Below, piece by piece: positions 35,307 to 42,895 of a DNA stretch of 64,000 nucleotides. Under the pieces are notes generated by a model. It saw only the letters and a program-made list of their open reading frames with translations. It had not been told where the DNA came from and made no database searches. Within the stretch, counting starts at the first letter, position 1, and the number at the start of each line of letters is the position of its first letter. The translations under genes and the position numbers were made by a program. This stretch comes from Giesbergeria anulus (GTDB lineage Bacteria; Pseudomonadota; Gammaproteobacteria; Burkholderiales; Burkholderiaceae_C): contig NZ_FOGD01000001.1 of NCBI RefSeq assembly GCF_900111115.1, positions 124,001-188,000 on the forward strand. Direction: 5' to 3'.

Positions 35307-36056
35307 TCATGCGCTCCTTGGGCTGCTTAAACCCCATGCGGGCGCTTGTGCGCGCACGGCAGCTTCGTAGGCATGGCATACCTCACTTCCCGGCCCGTCA
35401 GCGCGAATGCGTCCAGCTTCCAGCCAGATCACCCGCTCAAAACCACGCACATGGTCTAGCGCATGGGTAGATACGATGACTTGCTGCGCACAGGTATCAA
35501 TAGCGTGGGCTAACGCGATCTGGCCCGGCAAATCTAGGCTGGCAAAAGGCTCATCCAGTAACAAGACCTGTGGCTGGGCCAGCAGCATCGCCAGCCAACA
35601 CACCCATTGCCGTTGGCCCTGACTCAAACTGCCAATGGCACGCGAGGCCCAGTGCTCAAGCCCGTAAGTTGCCAGAAAAGCATGGCTACTTTGTCGCGCT
35701 GCCTTGCGATCTAAGCTAGACAAGGTTTGCAGGCTCAGTGCCAGCTCTTCTTCTACGGTCGGAAAAATGATTTGGTCTTCGGGGTTCTGGAACATCATGC
35801 CCACCAGTCGGGCGCGGGGCATGGTTGGCTTCTGGGCGTAAATGTCTTGCCCTTTCACCAGAACCTGCCCCACATTGGGCGTTTCTAACCCACACAGCAG
35901 CCGCAATAGACTGGTCTTGCCAGCGCCGTTGTGGCCGATGAGGCCAATCCGAGGTTGTCGTAGGTCTATATCCAGACCCTGAAACACTGTGCTGGCACCA
36001 CGGGTCAGGGTGACAGCTTTGACGGCACAGCCCATGCAATCGTCTGGCGCTACCAT
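35307..36056 (-). CDS. bioM: BioM / EcfA ATPase of the biotin ECF transporter
   Basis: 249 residues from ATG 36054-36056; a start at 36128 would lie inside bioB. ABC ATPase motifs: Walker A GHNGAGKTSLL, Q-loop MMFQNPEDQIIFPTV (the typical EcfA form), signature LSQGQRQW, Walker B VLLLDEPFASLD, and the switch His in STHALDH. It gives energy for biotin uptake with BioN and BioY. It follows bioB by 7 bases. A bioMN pair with bioY is the classical proteobacterial arrangement. Confidence 0.96.
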   Translation of the reverse strand: MVAPDDCMGCAVKAVTLTRGASTVFQGLDIDLRQPRIGLIGHNGAGKTSLLRLLCGLETPNVGQVLVKGQDIYAQKPTMPRARLVGMMFQNPEDQIIFPTVEEELALSLQTLSSLDRKAARQSSHAFLATYGLEHWASRAIGSLSQGQRQWVCWLAMLLAQPQVLLLDEPFASLDLPGQIALAHAIDTCAQQVIVSTHALDHVRGFERVIWLEAGRIRADGPGSEVCHAYEAAVRAQAPAWGLSSPRSA

Positions 36057-36063
36057 GCTGCGC

Positions 36064-37101
36064 TCAGGCAGGGGTCGTGGTTTTGCACGGTACCAGTCCC
36101 AGTTTGGTGAGCAGGGCCGCATCGGCATCCGCGTCGGGGTTGCCCGTCACCAGCAGTTTGTCGCCATAAAAAATAGAGTTGGCACCGGCCAAAAAACACA
36201 GGGCTTGCACCGCATCGCCCAGTTGTTTTCTGCCCGCAGACAGACGGATGCGTGCTTTGGGCATCGTGATGCGGCAGACGGCAATCACGCGGACAAAATC
36301 GAAAGGGTCTATAGGATCACTGTCGGCCAAAGGGGTGCCGGGCACCCGTACCAAGCTGTTGATTGGCACAGACTCAGGGTATGACGGTTGCAGGTTAGCC
36401 AGTTGTGCAATCAGCCCTGCCCGATGCACAGGCGTCTCACCCATGCCCACAATGCCACCACAACAGACGCTGATGCCTGCTTGGCGCACTGCAGACAAGG
36501 TATGCAACCGGTCTTGGTACGCACGGGTTGATACCACTTCTTGGTAGTAATCGGGTGCAGTATCCAGATTGTGGTTGTAGTAGTCTAGGCCCGCTGCCTT
36601 GAGGGCTTGTGCTTGGTGCGCGTCCAGCATTCCCAGCGTGGCACAGGCCTGCATACCCAAGCCCTTGACGGTGCGGATGAGTTCCGCCATTTTCTCGATG
36701 TCTCGGTCTTTGGGAGCGCGCCAAGCGGCCCCCATGCAAAAGCGCGTCGCCCCTGCCTCCCGTGCTGCTAGTGCCGCCTGATGGACTTCTGCTGGAGCCA
36801 TGAGCTTCTCGGCCTGCACCTCTGTCTCGAATGCAGCAGACTGCGGGCAATAACCGCAGTTTTCTGGGCAACCCCCGGTCTTCACCGACAACAAGGTGGC
36901 CAACTCCACCTCTCCCGCAGGCCAATGGGCATGGTGTACCTGCTGTGCCTGCCACATCAATTCATGAAATGGCAGCTCTAGCAAGGCTTGGATTTGCTCC
37001 AGTGTCCATGCCAGTTCGTGGTTACTACCAACCAGCGCGGTGTCGCTGCGGCGATGGATATGCACCGGGCGTACCGGCTGTTCTTGTACCTGCTGCGTCA
37101 T
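36064..37101 (-). CDS. bioB: Biotin synthase
   Basis: 345 residues with AAGGGG ahead of ATG 37101. Radical SAM motif [12 protein letters not shown] near residue 77 carries the Cys triad (CxxxCxxC) for the 4Fe-4S cluster. The 2Fe-2S and substrate ligands are seen in [49 protein letters not shown] and RLSAGRKQL. BioB inserts sulfur into dethiobiotin to make biotin. It heads a seven-gene operon with the biotin transporter. Other biotin genes (bioFAD) are not in this window. Length and motifs are normal. Confidence 0.98.
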   Translation of the reverse strand: MTQQVQEQPVRPVHIHRRSDTALVGSNHELAWTLEQIQALLELPFHELMWQAQQVHHAHWPAGEVELATLLSVKTGGCPENCGYCPQSAAFETEVQAEKLMAPAEVHQAALAAREAGATRFCMGAAWRAPKDRDIEKMAELIRTVKGLGMQACATLGMLDAHQAQALKAAGLDYYNHNLDTAPDYYQEVVSTRAYQDRLHTLSAVRQAGISVCCGGIVGMGETPVHRAGLIAQLANLQPSYPESVPINSLVRVPGTPLADSDPIDPFDFVRVIAVCRITMPKARIRLSAGRKQLGDAVQALCFLAGANSIFYGDKLLVTGNPDADADAALLTKLGLVPCKTTTPA

Positions 37102-37212
37102 GGATATGCCCCTTAAAACCGGCAGTCACATCTGCCGTGGGGCGCGATTCTATGCAGCATTTGCCAGATATGGGAAGGCTTCAGCGCAAAATAAACAGAT
37201 GAAAAGAGATGG

Positions 37213-37256
37213 CTGCAAATGACTGCAAATTCAGCAAAAGATAAGAGAAGATAACT
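37213..37256. promoter_or_regulatory. Direct repeats upstream of bioB
   Basis: CTGCAAAT occurs at 37213-37220 and 37223-37230 with a 10-base period, followed by two GATAA copies (37240-37244 and 37250-37254). Both are in the 283-base gap between the LysR gene and bioB. They are possible binding sites of a biotin regulator, but neither a BirA nor a BioR consensus palindrome could be matched with confidence. Confidence 0.35.
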
Positions 37257-37384
37257 GGATTTATGCCGTATTGCCTGTGGGTAAGCCACACCAAAAAATG
37301 GCTGTAACGAACATGCTGCCATTTGTTGCTAAATCACTGCTATCTCCCAATCTGCTGATTTGAGAAGCCAGAAGATAAGCGAAG

Positions 37385-38266
37385 TTACCTTCTGGTATGG
37401 GCCAGCAGTTGCTGCACCAAGGGGTGTTGCCGCCCCCGGCGGCCATAAATAGCGTGGATTTCTTCATGAATGTCTTCGCAGTGGCCCAACAACAGCAAAC
37501 CGGGCATCAGGCCAATGTCATCGGCACCAAACCGGCTTACCGGAAAAACCCCCAAGCCACGCGCAGCAAACACCGTCATGAGTGCGCTGTCCTCAAACTC
37601 CCCAACCACTTGGGGTCTCAAGCCCTGCTCGTCGAACCAGCGCTCTAGGCTGGTACGCAGCACCGAATGGGTGGTGGGCAAGAGCACCGGCACGTGCTCT
37701 AGCACTGCAGGAAATTGGGTGATGTCGGTAGCCTGTACCAAGTTGGCAGGGCCATACCAGTCCACTGGGGACGACACCATGCGTTCACTGCTCAGGCGTA
37801 GGTTGGGGTTGGGTGGAGCTGCCTGCCCGGCCAGCACCAAATCGAGGTGGTGCTGGGCCAATTCACTTTGCAACTGCTCAAACTCGCCTTCATGGCACAC
37901 CAGCCGCAACGCGCCCGTGTTCAGTACTGGCACCAACAGGGCGTGGGCTGCCAGCTTAGAAATGCCATCGGACAACCCGACGGCCAGTCGGATCACGGAG
38001 CCAGAACTGGCTTGGCGCACTTCTTCTTCTAGCTGGTGGCCAAGCTGGAAGATATCTTCTGCCCGCGCAAAGACGGTCTTGCCCACCTCGGTCAAGGCCA
38101 CGCCACGACCGGCGGGCTTGAGCAGTTGCTGCCCCAGCGATTTTTCTAATTCGCGCACTTGCACGCTGATGGTTTGGATAGCCATGTCCAGCCGTTCAGA
38201 GGCACGGGCAAAGCCGCCTTCCTTGGCAACGATCCAGAAATAGTGCAGATGGCGGTAGTTGAGCAT
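37385..38266 (-). CDS. LysR-family regulator, NhaR type
   Basis: 293 residues. The start MLNYRHLHYFWIVAKEGGFARASERLDMAIQTISVQVRELEK has the NhaR-like helix-turn-helix with HYFW in place of the usual LRxF. The effector domain follows (IRLAVGLSDGISKLAAHALLVPV). Members of this subgroup react to sodium or pH (NhaR) or control biofilm matrix genes. It is divergent from the TerC gene, with a perfect palindrome 9 bases from its ATG, and likely regulates itself and terC. The inducer is unknown. Confidence 0.93.
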   Translation of the reverse strand: MLNYRHLHYFWIVAKEGGFARASERLDMAIQTISVQVRELEKSLGQQLLKPAGRGVALTEVGKTVFARAEDIFQLGHQLEEEVRQASSGSVIRLAVGLSDGISKLAAHALLVPVLNTGALRLVCHEGEFEQLQSELAQHHLDLVLAGQAAPPNPNLRLSSERMVSSPVDWYGPANLVQATDITQFPAVLEHVPVLLPTTHSVLRTSLERWFDEQGLRPQVVGEFEDSALMTVFAARGLGVFPVSRFGADDIGLMPGLLLLGHCEDIHEEIHAIYGRRGRQHPLVQQLLAHTRR

Positions 38267-38274
38267 AGGAGAAC

Positions 38275-38293
38275 AGTTCGGTTTTTCCGAACT
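38275..38293. promoter_or_regulatory. Palindromic LysR-type binding site in front of the NhaR-like gene
   Basis: AGTTCGG (38275-38281) and CCGAACT (38287-38293) form a perfect 7-base inverted repeat with a 5-base T spacer. It lies between the divergent LysR and terC genes, where such regulators normally bind. Confidence 0.65.
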
Positions 38294-38395
38294 AAAAATA
38301 AATTTATATCTGCTTTATTAGAAACCAAAGTTCTTGAATAATCCATCAGCATAAGTTTTTCTCTTCAACCCAAACAATCAACAAGGAACAACACA

Positions 38396-39376
38396 ATGGA
38401 AAACATCGGTACTTGGTGGATGTGGGCGGGGTTCTTCACCATCGTCCTTGTCATGCTGGCCATCGACCTGTTTGTGGTCGGTGGCGGCAAGCAGCACCGC
38501 GTCTCTTTTAAAGAAGCGGCCACTTGGTCGGGCATCTGGGTCAGCGTCTCCATGCTCTTTGCCGCGCTCTTGTGGTGGTATCTTGACAGTACTGCCGGGC
38601 GCGAGATTGCCAACGAAAAAGCCCTGGCGTTTGTCACCGGCTACCTGATTGAGAAATCGCTGGCAGTCGATAACGTCTTTGTTTGGCTGATGCTGTTTAG
38701 CTTCTTTGCGATCCCGCTAGAGTTGCAAAAGCGGGTATTGGTGCTAGGCGTGCTGGGTGCCATTGTGTTGCGCACCATCATGATCTTTGCTGGTGTCTGG
38801 CTCATCACGCAGTTTCATTGGCTACTCTATGTTTTCGGGGCGTTCCTGTTGGTCACCGGTATCAAGATGTGGTGGTTTGCCGACAAGGAGCCAGACTTGG
38901 CTGGCAATCCGGTCATCCGCTGGATTCGTCGCCACGTGAAAGTCACGGACGAGCTGCATGGCGAGCGCTTCTTTGTCCAAAAGCAAGTGTGTGGCCCGCA
39001 TGGTGATGTGCGCTGGGTACGCTATGTCACGCCGCTGTTTTTGGTGCTGGTGCTGGTGGAATTGAGCGATGTCATCTTTGCGGTCGATTCCATCCCTGCT
39101 ATTTTTGCCATCACCACTGACCCGTTCATCGTCTTGACATCGAACATATTTGCCATCTTGGGCTTGCGCGCCATGTATTTCTTGCTGGCAGACATGGCTG
39201 ACCGCTTCTCGCTGCTCAAGTATGGGTTGGCGCTGGTGCTGATGTTCATTGGTGTGAAGATGATGCTGATGGACATCTACAAGATTCCTGTGGGCGTGTC
39301 GCTGGGGGTCGTGGCAGCCATCATCGCTACCTCGGTGGTGTTGTCCCTAAAAAAGGATGCTCACAGCTCCCATTAA
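38396..39376 (+). CDS. TerC-family integral membrane protein (Alx-like)
   Basis: 326 residues with nine predicted membrane helices. Family hallmarks: [37 protein letters not shown] and [18 protein letters not shown], with the conserved acidic residues in the helices. TerC/Alx proteins take part in manganese homeostasis or alkaline and tellurite stress at the inner membrane. The yybP-ykoY Mn riboswitch that precedes alx in E. coli was not recognised in the 129-base leader. Control by the divergent LysR gene is likely. Confidence 0.95.
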   Translation: MENIGTWWMWAGFFTIVLVMLAIDLFVVGGGKQHRVSFKEAATWSGIWVSVSMLFAALLWWYLDSTAGREIANEKALAFVTGYLIEKSLAVDNVFVWLMLFSFFAIPLELQKRVLVLGVLGAIVLRTIMIFAGVWLITQFHWLLYVFGAFLLVTGIKMWWFADKEPDLAGNPVIRWIRRHVKVTDELHGERFFVQKQVCGPHGDVRWVRYVTPLFLVLVLVELSDVIFAVDSIPAIFAITTDPFIVLTSNIFAILGLRAMYFLLADMADRFSLLKYGLALVLMFIGVKMMLMDIYKIPVGVSLGVVAAIIATSVVLSLKKDAHSSH

Positions 39377-39391
39377 GGTGATCTGGCACGC

Positions 39392-39414
39392 GGGGGAGCA
39401 AAATTTGCTCCCCC
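39392..39414. other. 23-bp perfect palindrome after terC
   Basis: Arms GGGGGAGCAAA and TTTGCTCCCCC with a single central A. The stem is strong, but neither strand has a T run after it, so a classical terminator is doubtful. It lies 16 bases after the terC stop and 54 bases before the PAS-GGDEF start. It could stabilise or process the mRNA. Confidence 0.7.
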
Positions 39415-39467
39415 AATGTGTAAATATATGTACCATCCTCTACAAGCACCTTGTTGAGGAACAGCAT

Positions 39468-41174
39468 TTGACTACCGAGAAATCTCTTTCTCCAACCCAA
39501 TTACGTCGTCTAGGGCTAGCTCTCCTGACTGACCATATCAAGGTGGTGGCATTTATCAAAGATTGCCAAGGGCGCTATGTATGGATGAATCCCTACGGCT
39601 TGCGCTTGTTTGAGACCTCCCTCAATACGCTAATGGGGCGTACATTGCAAGATTTGGTAGGCACGGCCCAAGCCAAAGACTGCGCAGCAGCCGAGCTACA
39701 GGTGCTGCGTTCGGGCCAAGTCCAGCAACGAGTAGAGCATCTGGTGCTGCGCAGCACCAACGAGCGGCGCAGTTTTCGTACCACGCGCGTACCTATCGAG
39801 CACGAGGGCACGGTGGTAGGCATTTGTGGTTACTCCCAAGAAATCACCCACGATCTGGCCCATACGGCCAGTTTGCTCGACAGCAAAAGCCTCCTTGATG
39901 ACATTCTTAACCAGCTCCCCGCGCTGATTTACATCAAAGACCTCAATGGGGCGTATCTTTATGCCAATCAGATGACGCTCCAAAGTCTGGAGCACACCTT
40001 GGGTGAGGTGATTGGTAAAACTGACTTTGAACTGGTGGATGCCACTACTGCCAAAAGCTTTCGTGCTGTAGATCAGGCCGTGCTGGCGAGCGGTCAAAGG
40101 CTAGAGCGCGAAGAGACGCTGACCCTAAGCAACGGTAGCCATAAGCGCTATTTGTCATTGAAGCAGCCATTAGAATTTCCTGAAAAAACCAGGGTCTTGC
40201 TGGGGTTCTCCACAGATATTACCAATATCAAACGTACCCAAGATGCCCTAGCCCAGTCCGAAGCCCGGTTTCGGACGCTGTTCGAAGCCAGTAGTGAGGC
40301 TGTGGTGTTGATGACCAGCGAGCGTCTTATCGATTGCAATCTGGCCGCCTTACATTTATTTGGGCTGGCGAGCAAAGATGATTTCTTGAACTGCACACTA
40401 GGCGACCTTGCTCCAGAAAAGCAACCGTGTGGCACTGATTCAACCGAGCAGGCAAAGAAAATTATTGCCACCACCTTAGCGCACCACAGCTATCGCACCG
40501 AAATTACCATCCAGCGTTGGGATACCGCAGAGCTAGTGCCAGTGGAAATTGTGGCTACTTCATTGCAAATTGACCAAGAGCCATTATTAATGGTGACGCT
40601 GCGCGATTTTTCTGCACACCGTAAAGAAATAGCGATGATGGAGCGGCTGGCGCTGTACGATCCATTGACCGATCTGCCTAACCGAAAGCTATTAAAAGAC
40701 CGATTACAGTTAGCGTTGTCTTCAGTGCAACGCCAACAGCGTCACGCAGCACTGATGTTTTTGGATTTAGACAATTTCAAACCATTAAATGATCAATTTG
40801 GCCATCAAGCGGGTGATTTGTTGCTGCGTGAAGTGGGTGGCAGGCTCAAGCGCCATTTGCGAGCCGAAGACACAGTAGCCCGCCAAGGTGGCGATGAGTT
40901 TATTGTGCTGCTGGTGGATTTGGATGAATCACGTCTGCGGGCCGAGTTGCATGCGCTCAAGGTGGCAGAAAAATTACGCCATGAGCTACAGAATCCTTAT
41001 CTCATTCAATTGCAGACTGGTAAAACTGTGGAGCACCATTGCAGCAGTAGCATTGGCGTGACCATCTTTGGCCCTGGTGAAACCAACATGGATGACGTCC
41101 TCAGGCGGGCAGACTATGCTATGTACCGGGCCAAGGCCAAGGGACGCAACTGTGTGCGCCTGAACGTTGCATGA
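39468..41174 (+). CDS. Sensor diguanylate cyclase, PAS-PAS-PAS-GGDEF
   Basis: 568 residues from TTG 39468, chosen because GAGGAA lies about 7 bases upstream; the frame is open back to 39357 but that part overlaps terC and has no ribosome site. Three PAS domains: about 14-135 (VVAFIKDCQGRYVWMNPYG), about 145-260 (LPALIYIKDLNGAYLYANQM) and about 270-390 (FRTLFEASSEAVVLMTSER). The GGDEF domain starts at LALYDPLTDLPNRKLLKDRL, and the active site RQGGDEFIVLLVD near residue 474 is intact, so cyclic-di-GMP synthesis is expected. No RxxD inhibitory site is evident. No membrane helix, so it is cytoplasmic. Confidence 0.92.
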   Translation: MTTEKSLSPTQLRRLGLALLTDHIKVVAFIKDCQGRYVWMNPYGLRLFETSLNTLMGRTLQDLVGTAQAKDCAAAELQVLRSGQVQQRVEHLVLRSTNERRSFRTTRVPIEHEGTVVGICGYSQEITHDLAHTASLLDSKSLLDDILNQLPALIYIKDLNGAYLYANQMTLQSLEHTLGEVIGKTDFELVDATTAKSFRAVDQAVLASGQRLEREETLTLSNGSHKRYLSLKQPLEFPEKTRVLLGFSTDITNIKRTQDALAQSEARFRTLFEASSEAVVLMTSERLIDCNLAALHLFGLASKDDFLNCTLGDLAPEKQPCGTDSTEQAKKIIATTLAHHSYRTEITIQRWDTAELVPVEIVATSLQIDQEPLLMVTLRDFSAHRKEIAMMERLALYDPLTDLPNRKLLKDRLQLALSSVQRQQRHAALMFLDLDNFKPLNDQFGHQAGDLLLREVGGRLKRHLRAEDTVARQGGDEFIVLLVDLDESRLRAELHALKVAEKLRHELQNPYLIQLQTGKTVEHHCSSSIGVTIFGPGETNMDDVLRRADYAMYRAKAKGRNCVRLNVA

Positions 41175-41194
41175 TTTTTACAAGGAGAGAGACA

Positions 41195-41431
41195 ATGGAA
41201 ATTAATCCCCACGATCTAAGAAATCTTTTTGCCCAGTTGGGCCTAGCCAATCAAGAAAAGGATGTCGATGATTTCATCCGCCTGCACCGCTTAGATGCTG
41301 GACTTTCGATTTTTGAGGCCCCATTTTGGAATAATTCTCAAGCAGAATTTTTGCAGCAATCTTTGGCGGACGACTCCGATTGGTGCGAGGCTATTGACGA
41401 ATTGTCCACCAGACTATCATCAGTCGTCTAA
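41195..41431 (+). CDS. DUF2789-family small protein
   Basis: 78 residues from ATG 41195 after AAGGAGAG. Typical of the family: LRNLFAQLGLANQEKDVDDFI and EAPFWNNSQAEFLQQSLADDSDW. It is a small helical protein of unknown function, common in betaproteobacteria. It lies 20 bases after the diguanylate cyclase, so it is probably cotranscribed. Its stop abuts the stop of the convergent CheW-CZB gene. Confidence 0.8.
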   Translation: MEINPHDLRNLFAQLGLANQEKDVDDFIRLHRLDAGLSIFEAPFWNNSQAEFLQQSLADDSDWCEAIDELSTRLSSVV

Positions 41432-42208
41432 TCAACGATAAAAAATATTTATATCCAGAAGAGGGGCGATGGTTTGATTTTCTAGCACCAGCAATGCAGA
41501 AATAGAACCCAAAGCCCCCATTTTGGCACTAGAGGTATTTTGCTTGATGGAGTGGAGCGGTACCTTGATGATGTCAATCACACTATCTACTCCTAAGGCT
41601 AGCTCTTGCCCGCCTTGTGTGCTGATGAGTGCGACTCGACGCTGCAGATTGTGTACCAGCGTGGCTGTAAAATCAAATAACTCTAGCAACCGCTTCAGGG
41701 TGGTGTCCTTGCTTTCTTGTAATTTTGTCAAGGCATCGTCTTTTTTTCCGGATTCGGCCATACCTAGGAGCCGATCAGCCAGTTGATGTACCATGGTATG
41801 TGGGTGCTCAAACTGCGATAAAAACACTGAGAGTTGTAAGTTTTCAGTTTTATAGTTGTAAAACCATTTGCCAAAGGCACATTCGCGGTGGTTGCGAGCC
41901 TTAGAGAAGGTGCTTCCAGTACGAATAGAATCTTCCAGTGCCCCAATCCAGTCCAGATGGTCTTGGCACCTTTGTGGCAACATCGCTTTAATCTGCACAT
42001 ACTCGGTGTAGCAGGATTCGAGCAAAAAATGATCCCACAAAGAAACGTAAGGCACGGGCATGCCCGCAAAGACCAAATGGCTCTCGGTATGCGTGCCCTG
42101 CGCTACAAAATCTGGTGGTATGGCTGCTACATGACGAATATGCTCCAAAGGCACACCAAAGGTGCGCGAGCCTATGCTTATCAAAAGAACATCCAGACCA
42201 TCAGACAT
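41432..42208 (-). CDS. CheW-like protein with an inserted zinc-binding CZB domain
   Basis: 258 residues from ATG 42206-42208; the frame extends upstream to 42262 without a ribosome site. The first half of a CheW fold (VLLISIGSRTFGVPLEHIRHV, PVPYVSLWDHFLLES) is interrupted at about residue 78 by a CZB domain with its zinc ligands: His in DHLDWIGALEDSI, Cys in ECAFGKWFYNY and two His in HPHTMVHQLADRLL. The second half of CheW resumes near residue 195 (RRVALISTQGGQELALGVDSVIDI, ENQTIAPLLDIN). CZB domains usually sit at the end of soluble chemoreceptors or on GGDEF proteins and sense zinc or hypochlorous acid. Here one could make CheW coupling, or the adjacent diguanylate cyclase, respond to zinc or oxidants. 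Confidence 0.85.
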   Translation of the reverse strand: MSDGLDVLLISIGSRTFGVPLEHIRHVAAIPPDFVAQGTHTESHLVFAGMPVPYVSLWDHFLLESCYTEYVQIKAMLPQRCQDHLDWIGALEDSIRTGSTFSKARNHRECAFGKWFYNYKTENLQLSVFLSQFEHPHTMVHQLADRLLGMAESGKKDDALTKLQESKDTTLKRLLELFDFTATLVHNLQRRVALISTQGGQELALGVDSVIDIIKVPLHSIKQNTSSAKMGALGSISALLVLENQTIAPLLDINIFYR

Positions 42209-42385
42209 TGCATTATTTCTCAGGTTGACACCCAACAGCCACAGCGCGAAGGCACCATGCACATACGATCAGAGCTACCCTATAGCAAGTTCATGACACA
42301 TTGGAGGAAAATGATGGCTGCCCCCGTGACGCCGTTTTGGCCTTCGTCCCGGTTGGCTCTCTAGACTACCGGCACAATCGACCCC

Positions 42386-42838
42386 ATGCGAATCCTCCAC
42401 ACTATGCTCCGCGTTGGCAACCTCCAACGCTCGATTGATTTCTATACCCAAGTGCTGGGTATGCAGTTGCTGCGCACCTCTGAGAACCCGCAGTACCAGT
42501 ACTCGCTGGCTTTTTTGGGTTTCGCCGGCGGCAACCCGGCCCAAGCTGAGATTGAGTTGACCTACAACTGGGGTACCGAACAGTACGACCACGGCAATGC
42601 CTATGGGCACATTGCCATTGGCGTACCAGATGCCTATGCTGCCTGCGAAAAAATCAAGGCTGCCGGGGGCAACGTTACCCGCGAAGCTGGGCCAGTCAAA
42701 GGGGGAGCTACGGTGATTGCCTTTGTGACCGACCCTGATGGCTACAAAATCGAACTCATACAAGTAAAATCAATAACTTGCAACGACGACCGCCAGTCTG
42801 AAGACAAATCGGGATACGACCCACTGCGCGCTGCATAA
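42386..42838 (+). CDS. gloA: Lactoylglutathione lyase (glyoxalase I)
   Basis: 150 residues. The metal ligands of the GlxI fold are visible: His in [19 protein letters not shown], Glu in [10 protein letters not shown], His in [10 protein letters not shown] and Glu in GYKIELIQ. It turns the hemithioacetal of methylglyoxal and glutathione into lactoylglutathione. After IELIQ the protein goes on for about 23 polar residues ([19 protein letters not shown] and on), longer than the usual short tail. The phage genes begin right after this gene, so the end may have been altered by an insertion; this is only a possibility. Confidence 0.93.
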   Translation: MRILHTMLRVGNLQRSIDFYTQVLGMQLLRTSENPQYQYSLAFLGFAGGNPAQAEIELTYNWGTEQYDHGNAYGHIAIGVPDAYAACEKIKAAGGNVTREAGPVKGGATVIAFVTDPDGYKIELIQVKSITCNDDRQSEDKSGYDPLRAA

Positions 42839-42843
42839 AACCA

Positions 42844-42871
42844 CCCATCACCATGATGTGATGGTGATGGG
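42844..42871. terminator. Hairpin between gloA and the phage module
   Basis: CCCATCACCAT and ATGGTGATGGG form a perfect 11-base stem with a 6-base loop between the convergent gloA and giant phage gene. On the minus strand it is followed by TGGTTTT, weak for a terminator; on the plus strand no T run follows. It may serve both sides. Confidence 0.55.
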
Positions 42872-42895
42872 CAGAGCCTCGCAACGCACCGACCC

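Noticed and set aside
37102-37384. A BirA or BioR operator upstream of bioB
   Set aside because: Only direct repeats (CTGCAAAT and GATAA) are seen; no convincing match to TTATCTATAA or to a long spaced BirA palindrome, so only an unnamed regulatory region is reported.
38267-38395. A yybP-ykoY manganese riboswitch in front of terC
   Set aside because: The leader is short and AT-rich, and the conserved loops of that riboswitch could not be found.
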